Source: an uncultured Blautia sp.
GTDB taxonomy: Bacteria > Bacillota > Clostridia > Lachnospirales > Lachnospiraceae
DNA: 35,725 nucleotides
Reading direction: 5' to 3'
Assembly: GCA_934409175.1 (NCBI GenBank)
Contig: CAKRVX010000013.1
Location: 1-35,725, forward strand
Below are positions 1 to 7,420 of the stretch, piece by piece. Positions within the stretch are counted from its first letter, which is position 1. Every line of letters starts with the position of its first letter. The notes beneath the pieces were generated by a model that saw only the letters and a list, made by a program, of their open reading frames with translations, had not been told where the DNA came from and searched no databases. A program made the position numbers and the translations under genes.

Positions 1-141
1 GATGCTACTCAGACAATGGTTCTTCCACTTGAGAATGGCACAACAGAAGTACAGGTAGTTTCCTGGTATGACAACGAAAACTCCTACACAAGCCAGATGG
101 TTCGTACAATCAAACATTTTGGTAAACTGCTGAACGCTTAA
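1..141 (+). CDS. gap: Glyceraldehyde-3-phosphate dehydrogenase, C-terminal end (partial)
   Basis: Only the last 46 codons are present; the start lies left of the window. The enzyme oxidises glyceraldehyde 3-phosphate to 1,3-bisphosphoglycerate with NAD in glycolysis. The fragment reads in frame from base 1 to TAA and contains the family's C-terminal signature WYDNENSYTSQMV, which forms the end of the catalytic domain. It is followed by a strong terminator and then pgk and tpiA, the usual clostridial gap-pgk-tpi order. Identification is firm because of the motif and the context; nothing can be said about the N-terminal NAD-binding part. Confidence 0.95.
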   Translation, partial: DATQTMVLPLENGTTEVQVVSWYDNENSYTSQMVRTIKHFGKLLNA

Positions 142-176
142 TTTTCAGTAAGTGTAGAAGAATAGACTCCAACGAA

Positions 177-207
177 GGGTCCGGTCTGAAATGGGCCGGA
201 CCCTTTT
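177..207 (+). terminator. Intrinsic terminator after gap
   Basis: A perfect 8-bp GC-rich stem (GGGTCCGG at 177-184 and CCGGACCC at 196-203) with an 11-base loop is followed by TTTT. It sits 36 bases after the gap stop, so gap and pgk may be at least partly separate transcripts. Confidence 0.85.
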
Positions 208-227
208 CGCGCTGTCTGGAAATTATA

Positions 228-255
228 TGTTACTGTCCGCAAATATGCAGTAACA
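228..255 (+). promoter_or_regulatory. Inverted repeat upstream of pgk
   Basis: TGTTACTG (228-235) and CAGTAACA (248-255) form a perfect 8-bp inverted repeat with a 12-base spacer, 20 bases centre to centre. It lies between the gap terminator and the pgk ribosome binding site (AAGGAGG near 272-278). It could be a dimeric operator or a leader hairpin; there is no U-tract, so it is not a terminator. No convincing -35/-10 pair was found here. Confidence 0.4.
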
Positions 256-286
256 GTCAAAGAATATTATTAAGGAGGCACCACAA

Positions 287-1480
287 ATGCTGAACAAAAA
301 ATCTGTTGATGATATCAACGTAAAGGGTAAAAAAGTTCTTGTAAGATGTGACTTTAATGTTCCGCTTCAGGATGGAAAGATTACAGATGAGAACCGTCTG
401 GTAGCAGCTCTTCCTACAATCAAGAAGCTCGTTGCAGATGGCGGAAAGATCATTCTTTGCTCTCACCTTGGAAAACCGAAGGGAGAACCGAAACCGGAAT
501 TATCTCTTGCACCAGTTGCAGTTCGCCTTTCCGAGTTATTAGGACAGGAAGTTAAATTTGCAGCAGATCCTGAAGTAGTAGGACCAAACGCAAAAGCAGC
601 AGTAGCTGAGATGAAAGACGGAGATGTTATCTTACTTGAGAACACACGTTATCGTGCAGAAGAGACAAAGAACGGAGACGAATTCAGCAAAGAACTTGCT
701 TCTCTTTGCGATGTATTCGTAAATGACGCATTTGGTACAGCACACAGAGCACATTGCTCTAACGTTGGCGTAACTAAATATGTTGATACAGCAGTTGTTG
801 GTTACTTAATGCAGAAGGAAATCGATTTCCTTGGAAATGCAGTTAACAATCCTGAGAGACCATTTGTTGCAATCCTTGGCGGAGCTAAGGTTTCCAGCAA
901 GATTTCTGTAATCAATAACCTTCTTGATAAAGTAGATACTCTTATCATTGGTGGTGGTATGTCTTACACATTCTCCAAAGCTATGGGCGGACATATCGGT
1001 AAATCTCTTTGCGAAGATGATTATCTTCAGTATGCATTAGACATGATGAAGAAAGCTGAAGAAAAAGGCGTAAAACTTCTTCTTCCTGTAGATAACAGAA
1101 TCGGTGATGACTTCTCTAACGATTGCAACATTCAGGTTGTGAAACGTGGTGAGATCCCGGATGGCTGGGAAGGAATGGATATCGGACCGGAAACAGAGAA
1201 ACTTTTCGCTGACGCTGTAAAAGACGCTAAGACAGTTGTATGGAATGGACCGATGGGCTGCTTCGAAATGCCGAATTTCGCTCATGGTACAGAAGCTGTT
1301 GCCAAAGCACTTGCTGACACAGATGCTACAACAATCATCGGTGGTGGTGATTCTGCAGCAGCAGTTAACATCCTTGGATATGGTGACAAGATGACACACA
1401 TCTCTACAGGCGGTGGTGCATCTCTTGAATTCCTGGAAGGAAAAGAACTCCCGGGTGTTGCAGCAGCAAACGATAAATAA
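287..1480 (+). CDS. pgk: Phosphoglycerate kinase
   Basis: This cytoplasmic glycolytic enzyme transfers the phosphate of 1,3-bisphosphoglycerate to ADP, giving 3-phosphoglycerate and ATP. The 397-residue length is typical. Family motifs are all present: RCDFNVP at residues 20-26, SHLGKPKG at 59-66, ENTRY in the substrate-binding N-terminal lobe, GGAKVSSKI near the hinge, and GGGDSAAAV in the C-terminal nucleotide-binding lobe. The ATG has AAGGAGG eight bases upstream. tpiA follows after 36 bases with its own strong ribosome binding site, so the two are probably co-transcribed. There are no signs of damage. Confidence 0.98.
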   Translation: MLNKKSVDDINVKGKKVLVRCDFNVPLQDGKITDENRLVAALPTIKKLVADGGKIILCSHLGKPKGEPKPELSLAPVAVRLSELLGQEVKFAADPEVVGPNAKAAVAEMKDGDVILLENTRYRAEETKNGDEFSKELASLCDVFVNDAFGTAHRAHCSNVGVTKYVDTAVVGYLMQKEIDFLGNAVNNPERPFVAILGGAKVSSKISVINNLLDKVDTLIIGGGMSYTFSKAMGGHIGKSLCEDDYLQYALDMMKKAEEKGVKLLLPVDNRIGDDFSNDCNIQVVKRGEIPDGWEGMDIGPETEKLFADAVKDAKTVVWNGPMGCFEMPNFAHGTEAVAKALADTDATTIIGGGDSAAAVNILGYGDKMTHISTGGGASLEFLEGKELPGVAAANDK

Positions 1481-1516
1481 TAAGTCCTACAGGGACACTA
1501 AGGAGATAGAATTATC

Positions 1517-2266
1517 ATGGCAAGAAAGAAAATTATCGCTGGTAACTGGAAAATGAACATGACACCAAGCGAAGCTGTTAAATTAGTAGAAACATTAAAA
1601 CCATTAGTAGTAAATGATGAAGTAGACGTAGTGTTCTGCGTACCTGCAATCGACATTATCCCAGTTGTAGAAGCTGCTAAAGGAACAAACATTCAGGTTG
1701 GTGCTGAGAACATGTATTTCGAAGAGAAAGGTGCATATACAGGAGAAATCTCCCCTGCAATGCTCGTAGATGCTGGCGTTAAATATGTTGTTCTTGGACA
1801 TTCCGAGAGAAGAGAATATTTCGGAGAAACAAACGAAGATGTTAATAAGAAGATTCTTAAAGCTTTCGAACACGGAATCACACCAATTATGTGCTGCGGC
1901 GAAACTCTTACTCAGAGAGAGCAGGGCGTAACAATGGATTTCATCCGTCAGCAGGTTAAAGTTGGATTCCAGGGTGTTACAGCAGATCAGGCTAAGACAG
2001 CAGTTATCGCTTACGAGCCAATCTGGGCAATCGGAACAGGTAAAACAGCTACTACTGAGCAGGCTCAGGAAGTATGCGCTGGTATCCGTGCATGCATCGC
2101 TGAAATCTATGATGAAGCAACAGCAGAAGCAATCCGTATCCAGTACGGCGGATCTGTAAATCCTGCAACAGCTCCTGACTTATTCGTTCAGAACGATATC
2201 GACGGCGGTCTTGTAGGCGGCGCTTCTCTGAAAGCTGATTTCGGAAAGATCGTAAATTATAAATAA
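1517..2266 (+). CDS. tpiA: Triosephosphate isomerase
   Basis: It interconverts dihydroxyacetone phosphate and glyceraldehyde 3-phosphate in the cytoplasm. The 249-residue TIM barrel has every catalytic element: NWK with Lys12, GHSERR with His95, [11 protein letters not shown] with Glu167 and the flexible loop 6, and YGGSVNP for phosphate binding. The start is set by AAGGAG at 1500-1505, eleven bases upstream of the ATG. It is the last gene of the glycolytic block, closed by two tandem hairpin terminators. Confidence 0.98.
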   Translation: MARKKIIAGNWKMNMTPSEAVKLVETLKPLVVNDEVDVVFCVPAIDIIPVVEAAKGTNIQVGAENMYFEEKGAYTGEISPAMLVDAGVKYVVLGHSERREYFGETNEDVNKKILKAFEHGITPIMCCGETLTQREQGVTMDFIRQQVKVGFQGVTADQAKTAVIAYEPIWAIGTGKTATTEQAQEVCAGIRACIAEIYDEATAEAIRIQYGGSVNPATAPDLFVQNDIDGGLVGGASLKADFGKIVNYK

Positions 2267-2307
2267 ATAGCTAAATTTAGCTAATGTGTCCAAACGAGAA
2301 ATAATAT

Positions 2308-2373
2308 AACGCCCCTAAATGCAATGAAAATTGGTAGTTTTTGCTAATTGAACTGTATTTAGGGGCGTTTTAT
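2308..2373 (+). terminator. Intrinsic terminator after tpiA (first of two)
   Basis: Arms at 2308-2323 and 2354-2369 pair over 16 bases with one G-U, built around ACGCCCCTAAAT and its complement. The 30-base loop is long and the right arm runs into TTTTATAATT. It ends the pgk-tpiA transcript. Confidence 0.7.
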
Positions 2374-2405
2374 AATTGGATTCTCATTGGTAGATAATAT
2401 AAAAT

Positions 2406-2438
2406 AAAGGACAGCTTCTCTGGAAAGCTGTCCTTTTT
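2406..2438 (+). terminator. Second terminator after tpiA
   Basis: AAAGGACAGCTT and AAGCTGTCCTTT form an 11-12 bp stem with a short loop, followed by a run of T. Together with the hairpin just upstream it gives a tandem stop after the glycolytic genes. A-rich left flank makes it possibly active on both strands. Confidence 0.85.
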
Positions 2439-2440
2439 AT

Positions 2441-2764
2441 CGTATCGTATATTCATAAGTGAATTGAAAACACATATGTTTATCTGGTGTGCAGAACCTG
2501 ATCTGGTGTTTCCCGATAAGATTATCTTTTGTAAATATCTTTAGTACTTTGTGTTTCTTTCTTTTGTATATACGGAGTATATCATATTTTTCTACATTCG
2601 TCTACGGCTTTCAACATAAATCTTCAGAAAATGTTTCGACATAATATCTTAACTTTTGACAAATACCGGAGGGATTGTATTCAGTGACAGGTATTGTTGC
2701 TGTAATCCGATTAGAATATTTAACAGTTATTTTACATGAATACGATAGTGCGTTCATATAATAT
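2441..2764. other. AT-rich intergenic stretch
   Basis: About 320 bases without a convincing gene. It holds a perfect TTGACA at 2656-2661 that lacks a good -10 at 16-18 bases, a GGAGGG at 2668-2673, and a short open frame described separately. A degenerate gene could not be recognised in either strand. Confidence 0.5.
2684..2761 (+). CDS. Possible leader peptide of the alarmone synthetase
   Basis: A GTG at 2684 (or TTG at 2675) follows GGAGGG at 2668-2673 at a usable distance and opens a 25-28 codon frame ending in TAA at 2759-2761. The ATG listed for the alarmone synthetase is at 2765, in the same frame and only three bases after this stop, and has no ribosome binding site of its own. This may be a leader ORF driving translation by coupling, or the remnant of an N-terminal extension cut off by a nonsense codon. 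No peptide family is recognised and the start codon is non-ATG, so support is limited. Confidence 0.3.
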   Translation: MTGIVAVIRLEYLTVILHEYDSAFI

Positions 2765-3442
2765 ATGATATTCTGTTATCAATTTGAAATTTATGAGAAA
2801 TGGATGGTGAGGACAATAAAAAAAGAAATTGAGAAAATAAGAAACGAAATGAACAAGGATCAATATTATCTTCACTGCCAGTATGTAATAGGAATATTAA
2901 CTGTAAAAATAAAGATTATCAGTGAGCAGCTGGTATACAAACATAAAAGAGAAGTGATCCAGAACGTTTCGCAAAGGATTAAAACTCCGGAAAGTATTTA
3001 TGCGAAAATGATTCGTAAAAATCTCGAGCCAGATTTTGATCTGGCCAGAACCAAATTGAATGATCTTATAGGTATACGCATTGTATGTCTTTTTCTCGAT
3101 GATGTGTATGAAATCGCTGATATGCTGAAGAAACAGAAAGATCTTAAAGTGGTTAAAGAGAAAGACTATATTGCTAAACCAAAGAAAAACGGATATATGA
3201 GCCTACATCTTATTATAGAAGTTCCTGTCTGTATGGGAGATAAGGTAGAGACAAAAAAAGTGGAAGTACAGATTCGCACAACTGCCATGGATTTCTGGTC
3301 AGTCCTGGAATATCAGTTGCTTTATAAAAAAGATGTAAAGGGTGCCGATAAAATAGGTAAAGAATTAAAATGCTATTCTGATGAAATTGCTGTGCTTGAT
3401 CAGAAAATGTTAAAATTGAGAAATCGAATTGAATCTATCTGA
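2765..3442 (+). CDS. Small alarmone synthetase (RelP/RelQ-type GTP pyrophosphokinase)
   Basis: It is predicted to make (p)ppGpp from ATP and GDP or GTP. The 225-residue protein has only the synthetase domain, without the hydrolase, TGS or ACT parts of long Rel. Visible motifs are RIKTPESI (71-78), NDLIGIRI (99-106) with the metal-binding Asp100, YIAKPKKNGYMSLHL (135-149), EVQIRT (167-172) with Glu167, and FWSVLEYQ (177-184). The start is uncertain: the ATG used here has no ribosome binding site, and Met14 (base 2804) would give a length closer to relatives. A leader frame ends three bases upstream. The gene stands alone, with a promoter for the next gene right after its stop. RelP and RelQ could not be told apart. 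Confidence 0.88.
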   Translation: MIFCYQFEIYEKWMVRTIKKEIEKIRNEMNKDQYYLHCQYVIGILTVKIKIISEQLVYKHKREVIQNVSQRIKTPESIYAKMIRKNLEPDFDLARTKLNDLIGIRIVCLFLDDVYEIADMLKKQKDLKVVKEKDYIAKPKKNGYMSLHLIIEVPVCMGDKVETKKVEVQIRTTAMDFWSVLEYQLLYKKDVKGADKIGKELKCYSDEIAVLDQKMLKLRNRIESI

Positions 3443-3471
3443 TTGCATGAACTGACCTTCGCTGTTATAAT
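3443..3471 (+). promoter_or_regulatory. SigA-type promoter for the rRNA methyltransferase
   Basis: TTGCAT (3443-3448), a 17-base spacer and a perfect TATAAT (3466-3471). Transcription would start near 3478, about 30 bases before the next ATG. An 8-bp inverted repeat (ACTGACCT 3451-3458, AGGTCAGT 3496-3503) flanks the -10 and the probable ribosome binding site. Confidence 0.6.
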
Positions 3472-3508
3472 GAAGAAAGTATGCAAACAGAAAGCAGGTC
3501 AGTGATTT

Positions 3509-4708
3509 ATGGAAGATAATATAAAGAAATGTAAAGTAACCAAAAAATGCGGAAGTTGCCAGTATCAGGGCATTCCGTATAAAGAACAGCTTACAGTCAA
3601 ACAAAAAAAGATGAGTAAACTTCTGAAAAAGTTCGGAAGTGTAAAACCAATCATCGGTATGGAAGATCCCTATTATTACAGAAATAAAGTTCATGCTGTT
3701 TTTGACAGGGATAGAAAGGGAAATATCATCTGTGGTACCTATGAGGCAAAAACGCATAAAGTAGTGCCGGTAGAAGAATGTTTGATCGAGGACAAGATCA
3801 GTCAGGAAATTATCCGTGCAATCCGGGATATGCTGAAATCTTTTAAAATCAAAACTTATGATGAAGATACAGAGTATGGATTGTTACGTCATGTGTTGGT
3901 AAGGAGAGGATTTGCGACAGGAGAAATTATGGTAGTTCTTGTGGTGGCTTCTCCAATTTTTCCGTCAAAAAATAATTTTGTAAAAGCTTTGCGAAAAAAA
4001 TTTCCGCAGATTACAACAGTAGTATTGAATGTAAATGACAAAAAAACCAGCATGGTACTTGGAGAACGTGATATTGTGATTTATGGAAAAGGATTTATCC
4101 GGGATACGCTTTGCGGCTGTTCCTTCCGTATATCTCCTCAGTCTTTTTATCAGGTAAATCCTGTACAGACAGAAATTCTGTACAAAACAGCAATAGAATA
4201 TGCGGGACTTGGAAGAAAGGAAACGATCATTGATGCGTACTGCGGAATTGGAACTATCGGGCTGGTAGCAGCAAAGAAAGCGAAAAATGTGATCGGTGTA
4301 GAAATGAATTCAGATGCTGTTCATGATGCGAAACTTAATGCCAGAGAAAATAAAATCACAAATGCGCATTTTTATCAGGGCGATGCAGGAGAATTTATGG
4401 AAAAAATGGCAGAAAGAGGGGAGCGTGCAGATGTAGTGTTTATGGATCCGCCACGCACAGGCAGTGACAAAAAATTTATGTCTTCGGTAATCAAATTGAA
4501 TCCGTCTAGAATCGTGTATGTTTCCTGCGGACCTGAGACACTTGCCAGAGATCTGGAATATTTTACGAAACATGGATACAAAGTAAGAAAGATACAGCCA
4601 GTAGACATGTTCAGTTTTACAGATCATTGTGAGACAGTAGTATTAATGTCAAGAGTACAGACAAACTTGGAAGAACGGGGAAATGACAATAGGAGCAGAG
4701 TATACTAA
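3509..4708 (+). CDS. 23S rRNA (uracil-5-)-methyltransferase, RumA/RlmD class
   Basis: It is predicted to methylate C5 of a uracil in 23S rRNA (position 747 and/or 1939, or their equivalents) using S-adenosylmethionine. The 399 residues show a [4Fe-4S] ligand set Cys8, Cys14, Cys17 and Cys91 in the CX5CX2C spacing of RumA, then the SAM site DAYCGIGTIG (242-251), DPPRTG (313-318), the nucleophile Cys340 in VSCGPETLARDL, and HCE with Glu375 as the likely base. The usual N-terminal TRAM RNA-binding domain is missing: the first cluster cysteine is already residue 8, and no coding extension is seen upstream. The stop overlaps the next start in TAATG, so the GNAT gene is translationally coupled. Which uracil it modifies cannot be told from sequence. 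Confidence 0.9.
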   Translation: MEDNIKKCKVTKKCGSCQYQGIPYKEQLTVKQKKMSKLLKKFGSVKPIIGMEDPYYYRNKVHAVFDRDRKGNIICGTYEAKTHKVVPVEECLIEDKISQEIIRAIRDMLKSFKIKTYDEDTEYGLLRHVLVRRGFATGEIMVVLVVASPIFPSKNNFVKALRKKFPQITTVVLNVNDKKTSMVLGERDIVIYGKGFIRDTLCGCSFRISPQSFYQVNPVQTEILYKTAIEYAGLGRKETIIDAYCGIGTIGLVAAKKAKNVIGVEMNSDAVHDAKLNARENKITNAHFYQGDAGEFMEKMAERGERADVVFMDPPRTGSDKKFMSSVIKLNPSRIVYVSCGPETLARDLEYFTKHGYKVRKIQPVDMFSFTDHCETVVLMSRVQTNLEERGNDNRSRVY

Positions 4709-5181
4709 TGGAAATCAGAAAAGCGTCTTTTCAGGATATGGAAGAGATAATGAAAATATATGAGAATGCCAGAAAATTCATGCAGGAAAACGGAAATGCG
4801 AATCAGTGGGGAGAGGATTATCCTGACAGAGAACTGATAGAACAAGGTCTTGACAGAACCTATTTGTGCATGGAACAGGGAAAGACGGCCTGCGTATTTT
4901 ATTATGCTGTGGAAGAAGATGAAGACTACAGACAGATTAATGGTACATGGCTGAACGAAAATCCTTATGCAGTGGTTCATAGAGTAGCATCTACAGGAAT
5001 TGTGAAAGGTGCAGCTGCCTTCTGCCTAAACTGGGCCTATGAACAGACTCCGAATATCAGAATGGATACTTACAGAGATAATATTCCCATGCAGAAACTA
5101 CTTACCAAATGTGGATTTCAGTATTGTGGTTCCTTTGAACGTCTGGGGATGACAGACTGGATGGCTTACCAAAAAGTATAA
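4708..5181 (+). CDS. GNAT family N-acetyltransferase
   Basis: A 157-residue single-domain protein that should transfer an acetyl group from acetyl-CoA to an unknown amine. The N-terminus (MEIRKASFQDMEEIMKIYE) has the beta-alpha start of GNAT folds; the middle HRVASTGIVKGAA resembles the CoA pyrophosphate loop, though the usual QxxGxG/A is degenerate; the C-terminal part (RMDTYRDNIPMQKLLTKCGF) is the classic beta5-alpha4 segment. It starts within the stop codon of the methyltransferase gene (TAATG), so both are made from one message. A strong bidirectional terminator follows. The substrate is unknown. Confidence 0.85.
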   Translation: MEIRKASFQDMEEIMKIYENARKFMQENGNANQWGEDYPDRELIEQGLDRTYLCMEQGKTACVFYYAVEEDEDYRQINGTWLNENPYAVVHRVASTGIVKGAAAFCLNWAYEQTPNIRMDTYRDNIPMQKLLTKCGFQYCGSFERLGMTDWMAYQKV

Positions 5182-5190
5182 AAATATATG

Positions 5191-5232
5191 TAATAAAAAA
5201 GAATCCTGCACAAACAGGATTCTTTTTTATTA
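5191..5232. terminator. Bidirectional terminator between GNAT and FAD-protein genes
   Basis: A perfect 18-bp inverted repeat (5191-5208 and 5215-5232) around a six-base loop. The GAATCCTG core is flanked by six A on the left and six T on the right, so it can stop transcription from both convergent genes. Confidence 0.92.
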
Positions 5233-5239
5233 CGGGAAA

Positions 5240-6610
5240 TTATAAATTATTAACAATCTGGCGGGCTACATATACACCGCTTGCAGATGCGTGAGACAAT
5301 GAATGGGTAACACCACTTCCATCACCGATGATATAAAGTCCTTTATAGTTGCTTTCCAGATTTTCGTCAATTTCTACTTCCATATTATAGAATTTAACTT
5401 CTACGCCATATAGAAGTGTATCATCATTAGCTGTTCCTGGAGCGATTTTATCAAGAGCATAAATCATTTCGATAATTCCATCCAGAATACGTTTAGGAAG
5501 AACCAGACTTAAATCTCCTGGTGTAGCAGCAAGAGTAGGACGTACCATGCCTTCTTCAATACGGGCAACAGTACTTCTTCTTCCGCGGACCAGATCACCG
5601 AAACGCTGTACGATTACGCCACCGCCAAGCATATTGGAGAGACGTGCGATACTTTCACCGTATCCGTTACTGTCCTTGAAAGGCTCGGAGAAATGTTTGG
5701 CGACCAGAAGTGCAAAGTTTGTGTTTTCGGTCTGTTTGGAAGCGTCTTCATAGCTGTGACCATTGGCAGTTACAATTCCATTGGTATTTTCATTTACAAC
5801 GATTCCATATGGGTTCATACAGAATGTTCTGACATTATCTTCAAATTTCTCAGTTCTGTAGACAATCTTGCTTTCATAAAGCTCATCTGTGAGATGGGAG
5901 AAAATCACGGCAGGAAGTTCTACACGGACACCAAGGTCTACACGATTGGATTTGGTAGGAATATCAAGTTCCTTACAGACCTGTTCCATCCATTTGCTTC
6001 CGCTGCGGCCGACAGAGACAATGCATTTGCTGCAGTCAAAAGATGCGTCCTTTGTGATGATCCGATATCCAGTATCCAGAATTTCCAGACGTTCTACAGG
6101 GGTATTGAAATAGAAATCGACATACTCTTTTAATTTGTTATAAAGGTTTTCCAGAACAACATAGTTAATATCGGTACCCAGATGACGAACAGAAGCGTCC
6201 AGAAGTTTTAATTTATTCTGCATGCAGAGCTTTTTAAACTTGGTGCCTGCAGTAGAATACATTTTTGTATCCTGTCCGCCATAGGCAACATTGACGTCGT
6301 CTACGTAACGCATCAGATCAAGGGCCTCTTTTTTTCCGATATGCTCATAGAGTGTACCACCGAAATCATTGGTAATATTATATTTGCCATCAGAGAAAGC
6401 ACCAGCACCACCGAACCCACTCATAATAGAACATATCTTGCATTTGATGCATGTTTTTATTTTTTGTCCGTCGATGGGACAGTGACGCTTATTCAAAGGA
6501 TACCCCTCTTCGAAAACAGCGATTTTCAAATTTTTATTCTGTTCCATCAGTTCGTAGGCGGAGAAAATCCCTCCGGGTCCTGCTCCGATGATGATTACAT
6601 CATATTTCAT
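5240..6610 (-). CDS. Uncharacterised FAD-dependent dehydrogenase with cysteine cluster (COG2509-like)
   Basis: A 456-residue flavoprotein of unknown substrate. The N-terminus has the FAD dinucleotide motif GAGPGG (9-14), and the C-terminus has the second FAD contact IIGDGSGVTHSLSHASASG. Between them sits an unusual cysteine set, Cys44, Cys54, Cys57 and Cys60 (CX9CX2CX2C), followed by the glycine-rich GFGGAGAFSDGK typical of this group. Cytoplasmic; no signal peptide. The start is Met at 6610 because AAAGGAG lies ten bases before it; a longer frame to 6643 has no ribosome binding site. Its minus-strand promoter is at 6679-6687. It converges on the GNAT gene. The cysteines suggest an iron-sulfur site, but this is inference. 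Confidence 0.85.
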   Translation of the reverse strand: MKYDVIIIGAGPGGIFSAYELMEQNKNLKIAVFEEGYPLNKRHCPIDGQKIKTCIKCKICSIMSGFGGAGAFSDGKYNITNDFGGTLYEHIGKKEALDLMRYVDDVNVAYGGQDTKMYSTAGTKFKKLCMQNKLKLLDASVRHLGTDINYVVLENLYNKLKEYVDFYFNTPVERLEILDTGYRIITKDASFDCSKCIVSVGRSGSKWMEQVCKELDIPTKSNRVDLGVRVELPAVIFSHLTDELYESKIVYRTEKFEDNVRTFCMNPYGIVVNENTNGIVTANGHSYEDASKQTENTNFALLVAKHFSEPFKDSNGYGESIARLSNMLGGGVIVQRFGDLVRGRRSTVARIEEGMVRPTLAATPGDLSLVLPKRILDGIIEMIYALDKIAPGTANDDTLLYGVEVKFYNMEVEIDENLESNYKGLYIIGDGSGVTHSLSHASASGVYVARQIVNNL

Positions 6611-6678
6611 AGTATAGTGTCTCCTTTTCTTCTTTAGAAACATTTTCAGAAAACTTGTTTAACTGTAAATCTCTGAAA

Positions 6679-6687
6679 ATTATACCA
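6679..6687 (-). promoter_or_regulatory. Extended -10 promoter for the FAD protein
   Basis: On the minus strand this reads TGGTATAAT, a perfect TATAAT with the TGn extension, about 70 bases upstream of the chosen start. There is no clear -35 at 17 bases, as is common for extended -10 promoters. Confidence 0.6.
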
Positions 6688-6694
6688 TAAAATT

Positions 6695-6721
6695 AAAAAA
6701 AAAGCTTTTGTTTTTACAAAA
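6695..6721 (-). terminator. Weak AT-rich terminator after the Xre regulator
   Basis: On the minus strand TTTTGT-AAAA-ACAAAA is followed by GC and nine T. The stem is only A/T-rich with one G-C pair, so efficiency is doubtful. It lies between the regulator's stop and the FAD protein's promoter. Confidence 0.4.
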
Positions 6722-6757
6722 ATATTGTAGTACAAATTGCTCTGGAATAAAACAGAA

Positions 6758-6982
6758 TTACTCCTGATGGTCAGGTTCTGGATCATCAGGAATGTATTCT
6801 GCAATATCACAGAGATCACAGTGCAGAATGGAACAAAGTTTGTTCAGAGTAAAAGTTTCAATATTTTTGTTATGGCGAAGCCGGTCAAGTAAAGAACGAT
6901 GAATTCCGTAATTCATATAGAGATCATATTGAGAGATCCCACGTTTCTCCATTGTTATCCATAATTTATCGTAGCGTATCAT
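6758..6982 (-). CDS. Small Xre/Cro-type helix-turn-helix regulator
   Basis: A 74-residue protein that is almost entirely one Cro/C1-type DNA-binding domain: helix 1 MIRYDKLWITMEKRG, then ISQYDLYMNYGIHRSLLDRLRHN as the helix-turn-helix, then TLNKLCSILHCDLCDIAEYI as helices 4-5. The tail PDDPEPDHQE is acidic. There is no sensor domain, so any signal must come from elsewhere. It is divergent from a small membrane protein whose leader carries a perfect 20-bp palindrome, a natural candidate operator. The ribosome binding site (GGACGG) is modest. The regulated gene is unknown. Confidence 0.82.
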   Translation of the reverse strand: MIRYDKLWITMEKRGISQYDLYMNYGIHRSLLDRLRHNKNIETFTLNKLCSILHCDLCDIAEYIPDDPEPDHQE

Positions 6983-7007
6983 TTGTAAATATCCGTCCTG
7001 TTTGTTA

Positions 7008-7036
7008 TTGCGATACTTTTATTATGGGGGTAAAAT
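7008..7036 (+). promoter_or_regulatory. Promoter for the small membrane protein
   Basis: TTGCGA (7008-7013), a 17-base spacer and TAAAAT (7031-7036). A second perfect -10 (TATAAT, 7043-7048) just downstream lacks a good -35. Either would place the start of transcription in or next to the 20-bp palindrome. Confidence 0.45.
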
Positions 7037-7048
7037 GATACATATAAT

Positions 7049-7068
7049 AGTGTCTTTATAAAGACACT
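7049..7068. promoter_or_regulatory. Perfect 20-bp palindrome, candidate operator
   Basis: AGTGTCTTTATAAAGACACT equals its own reverse complement. It sits directly after a TATAAT and just before the AAAGGAGG ribosome binding site of the small membrane protein. It could be the binding site of the divergent Xre regulator, or a leader hairpin that hides the ribosome binding site. No U-tract follows. Confidence 0.5.
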
Positions 7069-7084
7069 GTAAAGGAGGCAATAG

Positions 7085-7306
7085 ATGCATGTATTAAAGA
7101 ATGTTTTCTGTGCGGGCATTACAGTGATTACGTCCTGGGAGCTGTTTTTACGATTAATATCTGGAGAACAGAATGAATTTTACAAATGGTTTGCATTGGG
7201 ATTTGTGATTATACTGACTGGTCTGATATGGGGAGGAATCTGGTATATTAAATGGCTTCGCAGAAAAATAGATGAACTGGAAAAACAGATGAAAAACATT
7301 GCATAA
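7085..7306 (+). CDS. Small single-pass membrane protein
   Basis: A 73-residue protein of no recognised family. Residues 1-25 are moderately hydrophobic; residues about 35-57 (KWFALGFVIILTGLIWGGIWYIKW) form a clear membrane segment, followed by a basic and coiled-coil-like tail (RRKIDELEKQMKNIA). This suggests an inner-membrane peptide with a cytoplasmic C-terminus. A strong AAAGGAGG six bases before the ATG makes it a real gene despite its size. A palindrome at 7049-7068 lies in its leader. Function unknown. Confidence 0.75.
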   Translation: MHVLKNVFCAGITVITSWELFLRLISGEQNEFYKWFALGFVIILTGLIWGGIWYIKWLRRKIDELEKQMKNIA

Positions 7307-7320
7307 AAATGCAGACAAGC

Positions 7321-7349
7321 TTGACAAACAGAGGATTCTGCCCTAGTAT
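7321..7349 (+). promoter_or_regulatory. Promoter for hom
   Basis: A perfect TTGACA (7321-7326), a 17-base spacer and TAGTAT (7344-7349). It would give a leader of about 65 bases before the hom start. No T-box or other riboswitch signature was recognised in that leader. Confidence 0.65.
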
Positions 7350-7420
7350 AAAAATCAGCCCGATCGCATCATAAAATTATAAAATGCGCGTGATAAAAGT
7401 AGAAAGGGGAATCCTGGAAA

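Noticed and set aside
2441..2764. Degenerate gene in the AT-rich gap before the alarmone synthetase
   Set aside because: No family could be recognised in any frame; only the short leader frame has supporting signals.
6611..6643. Longer N-terminus for the FAD protein
   Set aside because: The upstream ATG has no ribosome binding site, while AAAGGAG lies correctly before the inner ATG that begins directly with the FAD-binding fold.
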